Notes under the pieces: model-generated
Seen by the model: the letters and a program-made list of their open reading frames with translations, nothing else
Database searches by the model: none
Told to the model about the DNA's origin: nothing
Translations under genes and position numbers: made by a program
NCBI GenBank assembly: GCA_023647555.1
Contig: JALRLY010000274.1
Location: forward strand, 62,001 to 126,000
Direction of reading: 5' to 3'
Source of the DNA: Pancytospora philotis
Lineage: Eukaryota; Microsporidia
DNA length: 64,000 nt
Shown: positions 28,646-38,068 of the stretch, in pieces
Numbering within the stretch: the first letter of the stretch is position 1
How the letters are laid out: each line of letters starts with the position of its first letter

Positions 28646-31486
28646 CTAGTCGAGCTGTGGCTCATCAATTGAGATCACGGTGTCATCGATGATGGAGAGG
28701 TTCTTGGGGTGACTGCAGTCCTCTAGTATGTCATCGACGCCCACAAATACAGACGCCTGCGCGGTCTCGAGCTTGGTTCCGCTCTGTATCTGCTTAGAGA
28801 TGTTGAAAACGGGGCGCTTCTTCTTGCTGGGCGTGCTGGATGCTGCAATCTGCTCCTCGCTGAACGTTTGCTCATTGAAAATCTTGTGGGGCGAATTCAC
28901 AGGCGCCAGATCCTTAAGAGGAAATGCGATGCTGGGGACAGGAGGGGCGCCCGCACAGTCCAGCTGACTCGTTGCAACAGCTCCTTCTTTACCTGGCTCC
29001 AGGACCTCGAGCACGACGGTCTTGCTGCCGGCGTCCTTATTTTCAAAATAGTCGATGATTTCGTTCAGCGGCTGCTGCGTGCCGACGCCGCCAAGAAAAG
29101 AGTCGCAGCACACCGTGGCCATCCTGCTGTCCTCTCCGTACACATCAGTCTGCGGTACATCCAGGCCGTCATCTCTGCCAATCATCGGTGGTTCTGCGCT
29201 CTGATGTACTTCGTCCCGCGCCTCTGCGCTCTGATGCTCGGTAACCACAGCAGCGCTGGGCAGGGAGTCTTGGCGGTGGTCTACAGTCGCAAGGAAGTGC
29301 TGAGAAGATGGGTGGCTGTGGATAAAGGATAGCTCGACCTCGGTTATCCTGCTATTGGGCTGGCATGGAAAATCTGCCTGCTGTACCGCAGCGGAGGGCT
29401 CTGACATTGCAACTGCCCCCCCTACAGCTGCGCCTTCATGACAGGCGCTGCCATGTGACGGCATGCAGAACGAGCCGTATTTCGCATGCTCTTCAAGCAC
29501 TACGCAAGCAGATAAGGGCCCTGGTGAGCTTGCGGCCAAGCAATGGCTTATCTCGCGACGCGGCTCACCATCCAGCGCTGGCGCACAGGCCTCGACCGAA
29601 TAAGGGAGCACCGCCGCGTTACAGCACTCATCCTGCAACAATGCAGCATCAGGAATAAAAGGGTGGGAAGGGATTTCAACACAGCCAGCAGCGGTCTCAT
29701 AGCGCGGCATATCGCCTAAAGCATCCGCCGCGGGAACGGGATCGCAGAGATTCCCATCCAGTAGTGCCATGCTATTCTGACCAGTATTGGCGTCGTAAGC
29801 TTCACGAGTTTGAGCGCCGCCAAGCGCCTCTCTTCTGTAGCCGAAGTCTTCGATCCGCGTAGGCTCGATGGAGATATTCGCAATGCACTGGCTCAGGTTG
29901 TAGAAGTCGGTGCTATCGGCGACGTTGCCGGTCTCCAGCAGCATGAAACTTTCGCCAGCATCGCCCTCGGGGCTTGCCTCGTACGTAGCCGGGTCCTCAG
30001 AGTAGATCTCACGGTTTATCGCGCCCTCACTGAGAATCTCGTGGACCATCGAAAGGTCCTGCGAGTGCGTGCTCACCATCTCCGTCTTGAACATCGAAGT
30101 TTCGCAGGCAAAGCTGTGCTGTGCAAAGTTAGACGCAGTGTCAGGCACTTCTACCGGCACATCCAACGCTGATGAAACTGCGTCCGTATCCTCCAAAGGC
30201 GCAGCTTCGTTCTCGATGGCCGCGGGCGGGCAGAAGGAAGAGAGCACAGTCGAGTGCTCAGACTCTTGCTCCACAGCATCATTAAACACTTGCTCTTCGA
30301 CTGAAACAGCGGGTGCATTAGCTGCTTCTACCAAAACTGCCTCAGTATGCTCTGCATCCAATGGCTCAACGGCGGGCGCCTCCAGATCCATAGCATCGAC
30401 TGGCTCCTCCAGGTCCATAGCATCGACTGGCTCCTCCAGATCTATAACAGCAACAGGCTCTTCAAGATCTACAGCAGCGACCGGCTCGGTAACGCAATCT
30501 GGCTTAGGCACAGTATCGGCGGCTCCCACGCCCTCCGCTGATATGTTAGGAGCGTGATGAACAGCGGGTCGCTCGCGCACATTTTTCTTGTACGCGTCGA
30601 TCATCTTACCGATGTCGGCTCGGGGCTCAGGTGCCGCGCCAGTGGCCGATCTGTAGCGATTAAGGTACTTGTCCAGGCGCTTCGGCGTCAGCTCGTCGTC
30701 AGCGGCCGGCTTTACGCACTGCTCCTTCTCCCTCTTAATCTGGTTCAGCTTCTCGTAGAACAGGAAGCTCGGCCTCACAGGTGCGCGCACTGGCTCGGTT
30801 GCTATCTTGCACACATCCTGCTCGAGCTGTCTGATCTGCTCCTCCTGTCTGCTGTCCACCTTCGGGGCCTTGCGCGGCGTCTGCATCTTGTGCTGGATCT
30901 TCGGCGCAACGCGGCTCTCCACAGGCTCTTTGGGCGGCAGAACAGCGCCGGACATGCCGCGGCAGAGCGTGCGCACCTCGAGCGCGGGGTCCTTGAGCCC
31001 GCGGTCGACGTACTCGGCAAACTGCCGCGCGAGGTCGGCAGCCCTGAGCTCCACGAGCTTATAGGCCGCAAAGCGCATGTTCTTGTTCACGCTCTCTACG
31101 CCGTCCGCGATCGTCTTGACCAGGGTCTTTACGTCGGTGGTCTTCCCGAGCTGGAGCAGCGCGTCCTGCGCGCGCGTGATGAAGATCTTGTTCGCCCGGC
31201 CCGTGAGCTTCAGCAACGCGGGCAGGTACTGGGAAAAGACGGGGTCGGTGCTCAGCGCCGCGCACCGCTTCAGCAGCTCGAGCGCAACGCCATTCAGCCG
31301 CGACCGGTCGCTCTGTATCGAACGATACAGCAGGCCGTGCAGCTCGTGGAACTCGGCATCCACGATGGCACTGGTCTTGAAGTCCACAAGCATATCCTCG
31401 AAGATCTTGAATATCTGGAGCCAGGTGCTCTCGTTCTCCTTCTGCTTCAGGAGCTCCTTCACCGCCTTGGCGTGCCTGTATGCCAT
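28646..31486 (-). CDS. CLASP-type microtubule-associated protein (TOG domain, Stu1-like)
   Basis: 946 aa. Residues 1-~200 form an alpha-solenoid that fits the CLASP N-terminal TOG domain (RSRLNGVALELLKRCAAL, then LPALLKLTGRANKIF and NKNMRFAAYKLV). CLASPs promote rescue of microtubules at kinetochores and the cortex. The middle and C-terminus (~330-900) are low-complexity, rich in Ala, Glu, Val, Ser and Asp, and contain a four-unit 9-aa repeat (EPVDAMDLE type) encoded by 27-bp DNA repeats at 30381-30488. The last ~60 residues are more conserved-looking (PSKKKRPVFNIS). The start follows an AAATTTTT block at 31501-31508; the upstream open frame to 31753 is not needed. Confidence 0.7.
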   Translation of the reverse strand: MAYRHAKAVKELLKQKENESTWLQIFKIFEDMLVDFKTSAIVDAEFHELHGLLYRSIQSDRSRLNGVALELLKRCAALSTDPVFSQYLPALLKLTGRANKIFITRAQDALLQLGKTTDVKTLVKTIADGVESVNKNMRFAAYKLVELRAADLARQFAEYVDRGLKDPALEVRTLCRGMSGAVLPPKEPVESRVAPKIQHKMQTPRKAPKVDSRQEEQIRQLEQDVCKIATEPVRAPVRPSFLFYEKLNQIKREKEQCVKPAADDELTPKRLDKYLNRYRSATGAAPEPRADIGKMIDAYKKNVRERPAVHHAPNISAEGVGAADTVPKPDCVTEPVAAVDLEEPVAVIDLEEPVDAMDLEEPVDAMDLEAPAVEPLDAEHTEAVLVEAANAPAVSVEEQVFNDAVEQESEHSTVLSSFCPPAAIENEAAPLEDTDAVSSALDVPVEVPDTASNFAQHSFACETSMFKTEMVSTHSQDLSMVHEILSEGAINREIYSEDPATYEASPEGDAGESFMLLETGNVADSTDFYNLSQCIANISIEPTRIEDFGYRREALGGAQTREAYDANTGQNSMALLDGNLCDPVPAADALGDMPRYETAAGCVEIPSHPFIPDAALLQDECCNAAVLPYSVEACAPALDGEPRREISHCLAASSPGPLSACVVLEEHAKYGSFCMPSHGSACHEGAAVGGAVAMSEPSAAVQQADFPCQPNSRITEVELSFIHSHPSSQHFLATVDHRQDSLPSAAVVTEHQSAEARDEVHQSAEPPMIGRDDGLDVPQTDVYGEDSRMATVCCDSFLGGVGTQQPLNEIIDYFENKDAGSKTVVLEVLEPGKEGAVATSQLDCAGAPPVPSIAFPLKDLAPVNSPHKIFNEQTFSEEQIAASSTPSKKKRPVFNISKQIQSGTKLETAQASVFVGVDDILEDCSHPKNLSIIDDTVISIDEPQLD
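30381..30488. repeat. 27-bp tandem repeat, four copies, inside the CLASP-like gene
   Basis: Four consecutive 27-bp units starting TCCAGATCCATAGC. The first two differ by one base; the third and fourth diverge further. The period is a multiple of three, so copy number can change without a frameshift. Encodes EPVDAMDLE/EPVAVIDLE-type units. Confidence 0.85.
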
Positions 31487-31898
31487 TAGGGCACGAGCCC
31501 AAATTTTTACAAGTAGAATTACACAGGATCGTGTTGTGGTCATTGAATGCGCCGCGGAGACTGGCGTAGGCACGGCGAATCTCGGCAGTATGTGGCAAGC
31601 AAGTAGATTGCAAAGGAGGTATTGCAACGCTGAAAAAACGCAGCCAAGAGTAACTTTAATTGTAGTTTGAGCTACAGCCTGCTTCATACGGCATACTAGT
31701 GGCAGCTTGAACAACTGGACCAAGAACGGCTGTATCCAGTTTAACGCTTGCATAGAGATTCAGCCTGCTCGGTGCGTCGCCGTGTTTGCGTCTAGCTGCC
31801 AGCGCGCACACAGGCCTGCAGTCCATGGCAGTACGCCGCGGTGAAGACAGCAAGCGGGAAAACTTTCAAGAGCAAAAAATTGCCAGGAGCACCGAAAC
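31487..31898. other. Divergent spacer between CLASP-like and FYR-like genes
   Basis: 412 bases with AAATTTTT at 31501-31508 (minus-strand CLASP start) and AAAAAATTGCC at 31874-31884 before the plus-strand gene. No coding or RNA feature recognised. Confidence 0.4.
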
Positions 31899-32534
31899 AT
31901 GAGCAGAGAGATGGAGAAGGGCCTGCCCGCCATAAACAGGCTGCTCGAGATCAAGCAGCAGAGAGAAGATGCAATACAACAGCAGCGCGGAAAAATCAGG
32001 CAGCTGGAGGCCCACAAGAGGACGCTGGTCGCCATGCTCGCGCCCACCGGCGTGGGCACCGGCTACCCCTCTTCGATCGCCGGCTTCGGCGAGAGCCTGG
32101 TGGCCGAGAGCAGGGACTTCAGCAAGTACTACGTGCTGAATCTGGGCTCGCTGCCCGCCAACGCCGACAGTCGCCAATTCTCCCTGCCGTGCCCCACGAA
32201 CTACAAGATTCTGAGGAAGTTCGCGAAGCACGGGAGCAGCAAGGCCGCGCACCCTGAAATACTCTACACAAGCACCGTGTGCGAGCGCAACGGCCAGATG
32301 TTCTACACAATAAGGGACGATGAGAACAACACCTGGCGCGGCGAGGAGGGCTTTGCTGCGTTCAAGACACACTTCAGTCAGCCGCTGCCCTTCGCCACCA
32401 TCGAGGAGTGGCTGGCGCTTGGCACCCGAGAGGTCAAGGCGCTCATCAGCGGGCTGTACGCTGCTAGCAGCACCGCGTATCCCCGAAGGCCGGCAACGCT
32501 GCCTGGCTACTTCACGAACACAAAAAATTATTAA
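31899..32534 (+). CDS. Putative FY-rich (FYRN/FYRC) domain protein with N-terminal coiled coil
   Basis: 211 aa. Residues 1-50 form a charged coiled coil (EIKQQREDAIQQQRGKI). Residues ~75-195 are compact and beta-rich. A YxxLYTS...GQMFYTI...WRG segment is followed by EVKALISGLYAAS-x-x-Y, which resembles the end of FY-rich domains (F-G-x-x-x-x-x-V-x-x-L-I-x-x-L). Such domains occur in chromatin proteins (trithorax-type, TBRG1). The match is by pattern memory only; an unrelated small nuclear protein is possible. ATG at 31899. Confidence 0.45.
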   Translation: MSREMEKGLPAINRLLEIKQQREDAIQQQRGKIRQLEAHKRTLVAMLAPTGVGTGYPSSIAGFGESLVAESRDFSKYYVLNLGSLPANADSRQFSLPCPTNYKILRKFAKHGSSKAAHPEILYTSTVCERNGQMFYTIRDDENNTWRGEEGFAAFKTHFSQPLPFATIEEWLALGTREVKALISGLYAASSTAYPRRPATLPGYFTNTKNY

Positions 32535-32652
32535 ATCGGCCGTTGTATTTGAGCATGCGCAGTTTCTACATACCAACTGTTTATTAAAGGATGAATGCTT
32601 ACAGCTTCCTATGCTGTCAGAAATCCCAAGTGGAACAGCACACGCGGTTGAA

Positions 32653-33552
32653 CTAGTGCTCGCATGGCTCCGGCCGGTCCAAAGCCAGCGCAGACTCGGT
32701 ATCCGGGCCAGGCTCCTTGCGAACAGTAAAGATGATGTTGCGGGCTCTGTATCTGAATAACAGCTGGTAGTCGACGAAGTGCTCCCAGAGAGTGCCCATG
32801 CGCGGTATGAGTTTGTATCCGCCGTCGTTCTTGCCGGCCCTGTAGTGGTTGATCGTGATGACCGTTGCGTTGCACTCGTAGACAATCGCCCACAACATGT
32901 TTATCACTGCCTGCAGGTTGAAGGGCGAGCAGTCGCATGCGAAGGTTATGGAGTCGATCACCAGCACAAAGTTGCTGTGCGCCTGTATTTCCTCGAGCTT
33001 TCTCATGAAGTTGTGGAAGCCGCCCACGCAATGGTACTGCAGCGCGGCCTCTTCGCTAGAGTCGCTCATCTGGCAGCGCAGAATGTGCTCAAGGCTCGAC
33101 GGGATGCAGTCCGAGAGCTGGCTGGCGTCCTGCTCAGGAGATACGTACTCGGTGCTGGAAGTCTGCACGGGCTGCGAGCCTGGGCAGCTCAACTGCTCGG
33201 CTCGCCACTCCCCTTTGGACGAGCCATCCTGGGCGCCGGGGCCATCCCAAGTTGCGGAGCAGCCGTCTGCCGCAAAGCTGAGGCACTCACTAGCATCATA
33301 GTCAATTTCTGCCTCCGTGGTGTTAGAAATGAAGGAGGACGCTGCATCGCAATACTCTCTGTGCTTGGTAGCTAACGCACGCTCGCTGGGTGAGTGGTAG
33401 TACCGGCGCAGGTTGCCCTGCGTATCGATAATGATCTTCTGCTCCGAGGAGTCCACGAGCTCGTGGATGATGGAGTAGACGGACATATCGGGTTGCACGA
33501 CCAAGTCGATGATTGTGTTCCTGCGGAAGCGCAGGTCATCGAGCGCGATCAT
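32653..33552 (-). CDS. RecA/Rad51-paralogue-like protein without Walker A
   Basis: 299 aa. The second half fits the RecA core of Rad51 paralogues: a Walker B-like strand NFVLVIDSITFA (~200-211), then a strand ending ATVITINHYR and the segment IPRMGTLWEHFVDYQLLF, which corresponds to the conserved 'G-x-x-W-x-x-x-V-x-x-R-L' region. The first half has IIIDTQGNLRR, where Rad51 proteins have the 'IDTE-G-x-F-x-x-R' strand. The stretch just before it, where GxxxxGKT should be, has no P-loop. It may therefore be a structural Rad51 paralogue (Rad55/57, XRCC2 or Shu-type). A loose Ser/Gln-rich insert lies at ~75-160. The start follows CCCAAAATTTT at 33563-33573 on the other strand. Confidence 0.5.
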   Translation of the reverse strand: MIALDDLRFRRNTIIDLVVQPDMSVYSIIHELVDSSEQKIIIDTQGNLRRYYHSPSERALATKHREYCDAASSFISNTTEAEIDYDASECLSFAADGCSATWDGPGAQDGSSKGEWRAEQLSCPGSQPVQTSSTEYVSPEQDASQLSDCIPSSLEHILRCQMSDSSEEAALQYHCVGGFHNFMRKLEEIQAHSNFVLVIDSITFACDCSPFNLQAVINMLWAIVYECNATVITINHYRAGKNDGGYKLIPRMGTLWEHFVDYQLLFRYRARNIIFTVRKEPGPDTESALALDRPEPCEH

Positions 33553-33562
33553 CCAGCGATGG

Positions 33563-33573
33563 CCCAAAATTTT
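33563..33573 (-). promoter_or_regulatory. AAAATTTTGGG block before the Rad51-like gene
   Basis: Minus strand AAAATTTTGGG ends ten bases before the ATG at 33552 and decides this start over the longer open frame. Confidence 0.5.
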
Positions 33574-33812
33574 CGCATTGCATGCGCTTGCGACCAAAAT
33601 TGCTTTCTGATGACTTTTCCATACAGCTGCAGACGAGTGACCACAGACGAGTGACTACAGGCCCCGATGATAGAGAAACATAAGAGGCCCAGTAAATGCA
33701 CGCAGCGACTCTGCCAAAATAGTAACAAGGTTGCAAAGATAAGAGTGTGAAACTAGTCATTTATCAACTTAAACACATTGCGACGTGCACAGAATGCAAA
33801 CGGCTCCGCGAG

Positions 33813-36161
33813 CTAGCGCCCCTTTGCAAACCAGTCCTTGTTTATCACAGTGATGTTCTTCGCGTAGTCTTTGTTTCTACCGCAGGCAATGTGGTCGAAC
33901 ACAATGCTCTGGCTGGAGACATCCACGCTGTCGCGGCCAATCTCGAGGCTCCCGTCCTTGTAAATGTAAACCGCCCCCGAATTCACGGCGACGTGATCGC
34001 AGAAGATCAGATACAGCGCGCGGCAGACCTGGCGCGCCTGCTCCGGAGAAATCGCACAGACATCAGCAGCCGCTTGCCTGCCCGATATCCTTACGAGATG
34101 CTTCGAGAGCTTGCCGATCTCCTGCAGCACCGGTATGCTGAGCCCGTGCTTTGCGGCGAAGCGCGCCTTGCTCGGCGCCTGGGAGTAGGCGTAGAAGATC
34201 TTCAGATGCGCAACGAGATCGCTCGACTCGCCGATGAAGTAGTCGGAAGCCCTGGGGCGCGCTACGCTGAAGCCCGAAGTCAGGATGGCGGCGATGACAG
34301 CGAGATGCGAGAAGATCGGCTCGGTGCCCGGCAGGCAGAGCAGCCTAGCATATCGCGGGGGAATCGCGTAGCGCGACATCTCCTTGCCGAGCGCAGTCAC
34401 GATGCCCGACCCGTCCAGGGCGCCCATGCGCTGGAGCGACGCCACTGCGTCCGCCACGGTCTCCACGCCCACCGGGGTGACCAGCGGAAAGGCCATGAAA
34501 TTCTCCACGCCGCTGACTTTGAGCTGCAGCAGCGTGCCGTCGATCGGCTCGAGCTGAATCTGCGGCACGTTCTTCGCGTTGAAGGCCTCGTATGTCGGGC
34601 CGCTGTAGATGCGGAAGCACACGCCAGGCCCCGTGCGTCCTGCGCGCCCCATCCGCTGCCTGGCGCTGCTCTTGCTGATGAACCCAACCTGGTACTTCAC
34701 GCAGTGCTCGTCCTGGATCTTGAACTTGGCGCGCCCGCTGTCGATAACGAACACCACGTCGCTGATCGTGATGGACGTCTCAGCGATGTTCGTCGCCAGC
34801 ACGACCTTCCTGTTCGCATACGCGCTGTACACGCGGGCCTGCTCGTCCTTGCTCAGCGCCGAGTGCAGCGGCAGGACCGTGAGGTCCCTGTCCAGGCCAT
34901 CGAGCCGCGACTTCAGCGTGTAAATGTCCTCCTTGCTCGGCAGGAACACCAGGATGCTCGCCTTCTCATCGTTCACGACCTCGACAGGCACGTCCGCCAT
35001 GCTGCCGTACGCCTTTCTTTTCTTCTTGCCGGCGCCTACATAATCGACGATGCCCAGAATCTTGCTCTGCACCGCCGATAGATAGTCCTCCTCCGTGCGC
35101 TCCTCGTAGAACACGCTCACCTTGTGGCTCTTGCCCGCAAGGCTGATTCTGTGAAAGTCGCCGAGCACGCCCCGGAAGTCCTCGACGTCCACCGTCGCGC
35201 TCATCAGCACGAGTCTGAGCGGGTTGCCCTGTGCGTAGCGCAGCTTGACGATCTTGCTGAGCAGCCCGATCAGTATGTCGATCGTAACGGTGCGCTCGTG
35301 CACCTCATCGAGGATGATAACGGAGTAGCTGGACAGCAAGAAATCTGCCTGTATCTCGCGGAAGAGCACGCCCTCGGTGACCACCTTGATCCGGGTGCTC
35401 CCGCACACGCTGCTCTCGTACTTTATCTTGTAGCCGCAAAGACCCTCGTTCAGCTCGCAGTTGATCCGCTCGGCAATCGAGACAGCCGCCAGTCTGCGGG
35501 GCTGCGTCACGCCGATCAGCCCCTTGCCGCGGAAGCCATTCTCGAGCAGGAACTGCGGCAGCTGCGTCGTCTTACCGCAGCCGGTGTCGCCCTGGACAAA
35601 CGTGATCAGGTTTGCTTTGATCCGGGACACTATCTCGGCCTCCTCGTAGAAGATCGGGAGCTGCTTCCGCTGGTCCTGCACGGCCTCGAGCCGCGAGCCG
35701 CACCTTTCCACCACGAACACCTCAGAGAGAAGGAGCGCATCGGCGGGCTCATTCGGGTCGCTTGTATGCTCGTCTTCGTTTCTAATAGCGGTGCGGTCCA
35801 GTGCCGCCTGGAGAAGCCCGTCGTCCGCGATCTCTTCTCCGCCGTTAATAACCGCGGCTGTAGTCTCCTCGCGCTCCTGACCAGCATCCTCTGGTGCTGA
35901 ATTATCAGCTGAATTACCACACAAATCGTCGCTTCCAGTTACCGAAGTGCTCTCTGCATCCTCAAACAGCCGCTTCTCGAACGTATCGCCCTTGGGCTTA
36001 GCTTTAGCCTTCCTGACCTTTGTCTTGATCAGCTTTATGTTGCTGCTCTGCTTCTCGCTGCCAGAGATCTCGACCAGCTGCTTGTAGAGATCGTCGCGCC
36101 GGGCCTGCTGCTTCTTCTTGTCGAGATACTTCTGCAGCAGCTTTTCCTTCTTGCCGATCAT
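33813..36161 (-). CDS. DEAH-family RNA helicase, Dhr1/DHX37 (Ecm16)-like
   Basis: 782 aa. The basic N-terminus (KKEKLLQKYLDKKKQQARRDDL) resembles Ecm16/DHX37, which removes U3 snoRNA from pre-40S particles in the nucleolus. Helicase motifs in order: I GDTGCGKTT (~225), Ia TQPRRLAAVS, II DEVHER (DEVH instead of DEAH), III SAT, and VI QRMGRAGRTG; then winged-helix/ratchet (HA2) and OB-fold regions. Yeast and human proteins are ~1150-1270 aa, so inserts are lost. Other DEAH helicases (Prp22, Prp43) cannot be excluded, but the N-terminal lysine-rich block favours Dhr1. The start follows AAAATTTTTGGG and CCC. Confidence 0.78.
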   Translation of the reverse strand: MIGKKEKLLQKYLDKKKQQARRDDLYKQLVEISGSEKQSSNIKLIKTKVRKAKAKPKGDTFEKRLFEDAESTSVTGSDDLCGNSADNSAPEDAGQEREETTAAVINGGEEIADDGLLQAALDRTAIRNEDEHTSDPNEPADALLLSEVFVVERCGSRLEAVQDQRKQLPIFYEEAEIVSRIKANLITFVQGDTGCGKTTQLPQFLLENGFRGKGLIGVTQPRRLAAVSIAERINCELNEGLCGYKIKYESSVCGSTRIKVVTEGVLFREIQADFLLSSYSVIILDEVHERTVTIDILIGLLSKIVKLRYAQGNPLRLVLMSATVDVEDFRGVLGDFHRISLAGKSHKVSVFYEERTEEDYLSAVQSKILGIVDYVGAGKKKRKAYGSMADVPVEVVNDEKASILVFLPSKEDIYTLKSRLDGLDRDLTVLPLHSALSKDEQARVYSAYANRKVVLATNIAETSITISDVVFVIDSGRAKFKIQDEHCVKYQVGFISKSSARQRMGRAGRTGPGVCFRIYSGPTYEAFNAKNVPQIQLEPIDGTLLQLKVSGVENFMAFPLVTPVGVETVADAVASLQRMGALDGSGIVTALGKEMSRYAIPPRYARLLCLPGTEPIFSHLAVIAAILTSGFSVARPRASDYFIGESSDLVAHLKIFYAYSQAPSKARFAAKHGLSIPVLQEIGKLSKHLVRISGRQAAADVCAISPEQARQVCRALYLIFCDHVAVNSGAVYIYKDGSLEIGRDSVDVSSQSIVFDHIACGRNKDYAKNITVINKDWFAKGR

Positions 36162-36186
36162 GGGCCGGTCAGCGCCCAAAAATTTT
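36162..36186 (-). promoter_or_regulatory. AAAATTTTT + CCC block before the Dhr1-like helicase
   Basis: Minus strand: AAAATTTTT (36178-36186), GGGCGC, then CCC directly before the ATG at 36161. Confidence 0.55.
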
Positions 36187-36407
36187 AACGGCAACGCGCG
36201 AGGCAATCGTTTAGCGCGGCAGCGTATCGGCGTTGTGTGCACGGCACCGCACGCTGAAAGAAGCCGATTTGCACCGCACCATTTGCAAAACTCCTACGCA
36301 TCTCGTAAGATCTGCAAAAATGGCATCGATTACAGATTTTACAGGTCAAAAAACGGCCAGCCGATAACGCACGTCGCAGCTGAACAGAGCTATCTTTGCA
36401 AATTTAT

Positions 36408-36926
36408 TTATAGGTGGCTGCGCACGAACTCAACGTCCTTGTCGTTGGCAAGCGCCCCCTCGCTGGCGTACCGCTTCGTCCACTCCTGCGCGATGCGGTT
36501 GTACTCGTTGCGGTTGTTGATGAACTTGTCGGCCGCCTCCTTGTTCAGCGGGTCGTTCGGGTTCGGGTCGAGCAGCAGCGACACGATCGAAATAAGCACC
36601 TTGTCGATGGTCAGCGCAGGGCTCCACTGCGTCTTGAGAATGTCGATGCACAGGTACTTATTTACAATGTTGCAGTGGTAGATCTTGGTCAGAAACTCGA
36701 TCCGCGGCGGCTTGAAGGGATAGTCCGACGGGAAGACGATCGAGAGCTTGAACACGCCGCCCGCGTATATCGAGTCGGCGGGCCCGAAAATGATGGCCTG
36801 CCACTTCAGTATGTCGCTCTCGTCGACGGGCGCCGCGCTCACGTTCGGCGGCGGCGCGTTGGTCATTGTTAGGAGCTCCTTCATGATCCGCTTTGTTGTT
36901 GCCTGGTTTCCGGACGTCGCGACCAT
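36408..36926 (-). CDS. E2 ubiquitin-conjugating enzyme, Ubc4/5 (UBE2D) type
   Basis: 172 aa. A complete UBC fold: VFKLSIVFPSDYPFKPP, the active-site Cys93 in YLCIDIL, then QWSPALTIDKVL and DPNPNDPLNKEAA, all typical of Ubc4/5. The usual HPN tripeptide next to the catalytic site reads HCN (84-86); the asparagine that supports isopeptide formation is kept. The product is ~24 residues longer than Ubc4 because of a C-terminal extension. It would transfer ubiquitin in protein quality control and degradation. The start follows AAAAATTTACCC. Confidence 0.93.
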   Translation of the reverse strand: MVATSGNQATTKRIMKELLTMTNAPPPNVSAAPVDESDILKWQAIIFGPADSIYAGGVFKLSIVFPSDYPFKPPRIEFLTKIYHCNIVNKYLCIDILKTQWSPALTIDKVLISIVSLLLDPNPNDPLNKEAADKFINNRNEYNRIAQEWTKRYASEGALANDKDVEFVRSHL

Positions 36927-36927
36927 A

Positions 36928-36939
36928 GGGTAAATTTTT
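36928..36939 (-). promoter_or_regulatory. AAAAATTTACCC block before the E2 gene
   Basis: Minus strand AAAAATTTACCC with one base between CCC and the ATG at 36926. Confidence 0.6.
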
Positions 36940-37145
36940 GGAGCGCTTTTGAAACAGAGGGAGCCTCGCCGCCGTCATAGCGTAACGACATGGCGGCGCT
37001 GCGCGGCGGCTGGGCGGGCCAGCAACGGCCGCAGAAAACAGCAGCACGAAAGCAACACGGCCGCGTACACCGAGCATAAACATAACAGCGACGCAATAAA
37101 AGCAACGGAGAGATAACATACACAGTGGAGCTATGGAAACTAAGT

Positions 37146-37583
37146 TTAATCAGCAATGATAGCCTTGCCGCCAGCACCGACGATCTCCTGCTCGGCGTTC
37201 TTAGTGAAGTAACGCGCCTTCACAATGACCGGCCTGTCGAGCGACAGCTTGCCGCCGATCACGACGTGGTAGCCGAAGGCACGCGCATCGATGACCGGGA
37301 CCTCGTCGTTCGCCATGAAGCTCCGCCGCTGCTCGGCAGGGATGAGGCTCCACAGCTTGGCCGCGCTGATCTCCTTCGCCCACAGCGCGTTCTTCTTGAT
37401 GTGATAGATGTCCTGGCCGCGCTTTCCGAAGTGGTCCGGGTGGTACCGCTGGAACCACGTCTTCATGAACTTCATACCACCGCACTTACCTCTACCGCTC
37501 GGGTGCTTCCTGTGCTTGTTCGTTCTACCATAACCGTGGGAGACTTTACCTCTCAGTTTACGGGACTTTTTCTCCTGGGACAT
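37146..37583 (-). CDS. 60S ribosomal protein uL15 (L27a/L28)
   Basis: 145 aa, standard eukaryotic length. The basic, glycine-rich N-terminus ([12 protein letters not shown], then GRGKCGG) and the later [10 protein letters not shown] stretch are diagnostic of eukaryotic uL15. It sits in the large subunit near the 5S/28S rRNA junction. The frame opens slightly upstream, but the ATG at 37583 gives the expected N-terminus MSQEKK and is preceded by AAAATTTACCC. A second AAAATTTT lies at 37603-37610, fitting a strongly expressed gene. Confidence 0.95.
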   Translation of the reverse strand: MSQEKKSRKLRGKVSHGYGRTNKHRKHPSGRGKCGGMKFMKTWFQRYHPDHFGKRGQDIYHIKKNALWAKEISAAKLWSLIPAEQRRSFMANDEVPVIDARAFGYHVVIGGKLSLDRPVIVKARYFTKNAEQEIVGAGGKAIIAD

Positions 37584-38068
37584 GCTGTGGGTAAATTTTC
37601 GCAAAATTTTTATTCAAAAAATTCAACGACTCGCGGCGGCACGCAAGCGTCCGCGGGTGCTTCGCGCGTCAATCCATGCTTGAATCGCGACTTCGCTGGC
37701 CACTAGCAATATCTTCAGCCATCGGCCCTGCAATCTCCGGAGATGGAGCTGCATTTCCACTCTATTGCCGGGCTAGAATGCAACTACAATGCCGAGTGTA
37801 CTGTTGGCTTATTCCATATACAGTGCTATTGAACGGCTGCGCTCGGTCCCAGCGTATCCATAGAAGCTCTTCTGAAGTTGCCGCAGGTGAGGATCAAAAG
37901 TTTTTTCAACTGCACATGCCGGATTCTGGGAGCGGGACAGAACATTAAAGTGTTTCCGGATGTATGGAGTTTCTCTGCCACAACCGCATGCGGCTAGCGT
38001 ATAATAACACAGTTTGTTCTGACAAATTTAGTAACTGGGCTGCGGACACGTGCGCAGCTTCAGAAGCG
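37584..38068. other. Spacer between uL15 and the Tim50-like gene
   Basis: 485 bases. The left end is the uL15 promoter; the rest has mixed base use. I find no supported coding frame and no RNA signature. Confidence 0.35.
37589..37610 (-). promoter_or_regulatory. Two AAAATTTT blocks and CCC before uL15
   Basis: Minus strand: AAAATTTT (37603-37610), AAAATTTACCC (37589-37599), then CAGC and the ATG. Confidence 0.6.

Noticed and set aside
30381..30488. CRISPR array
   Set aside because: Contiguous 27-bp units without spacers, inside an open reading frame of a eukaryotic gene.
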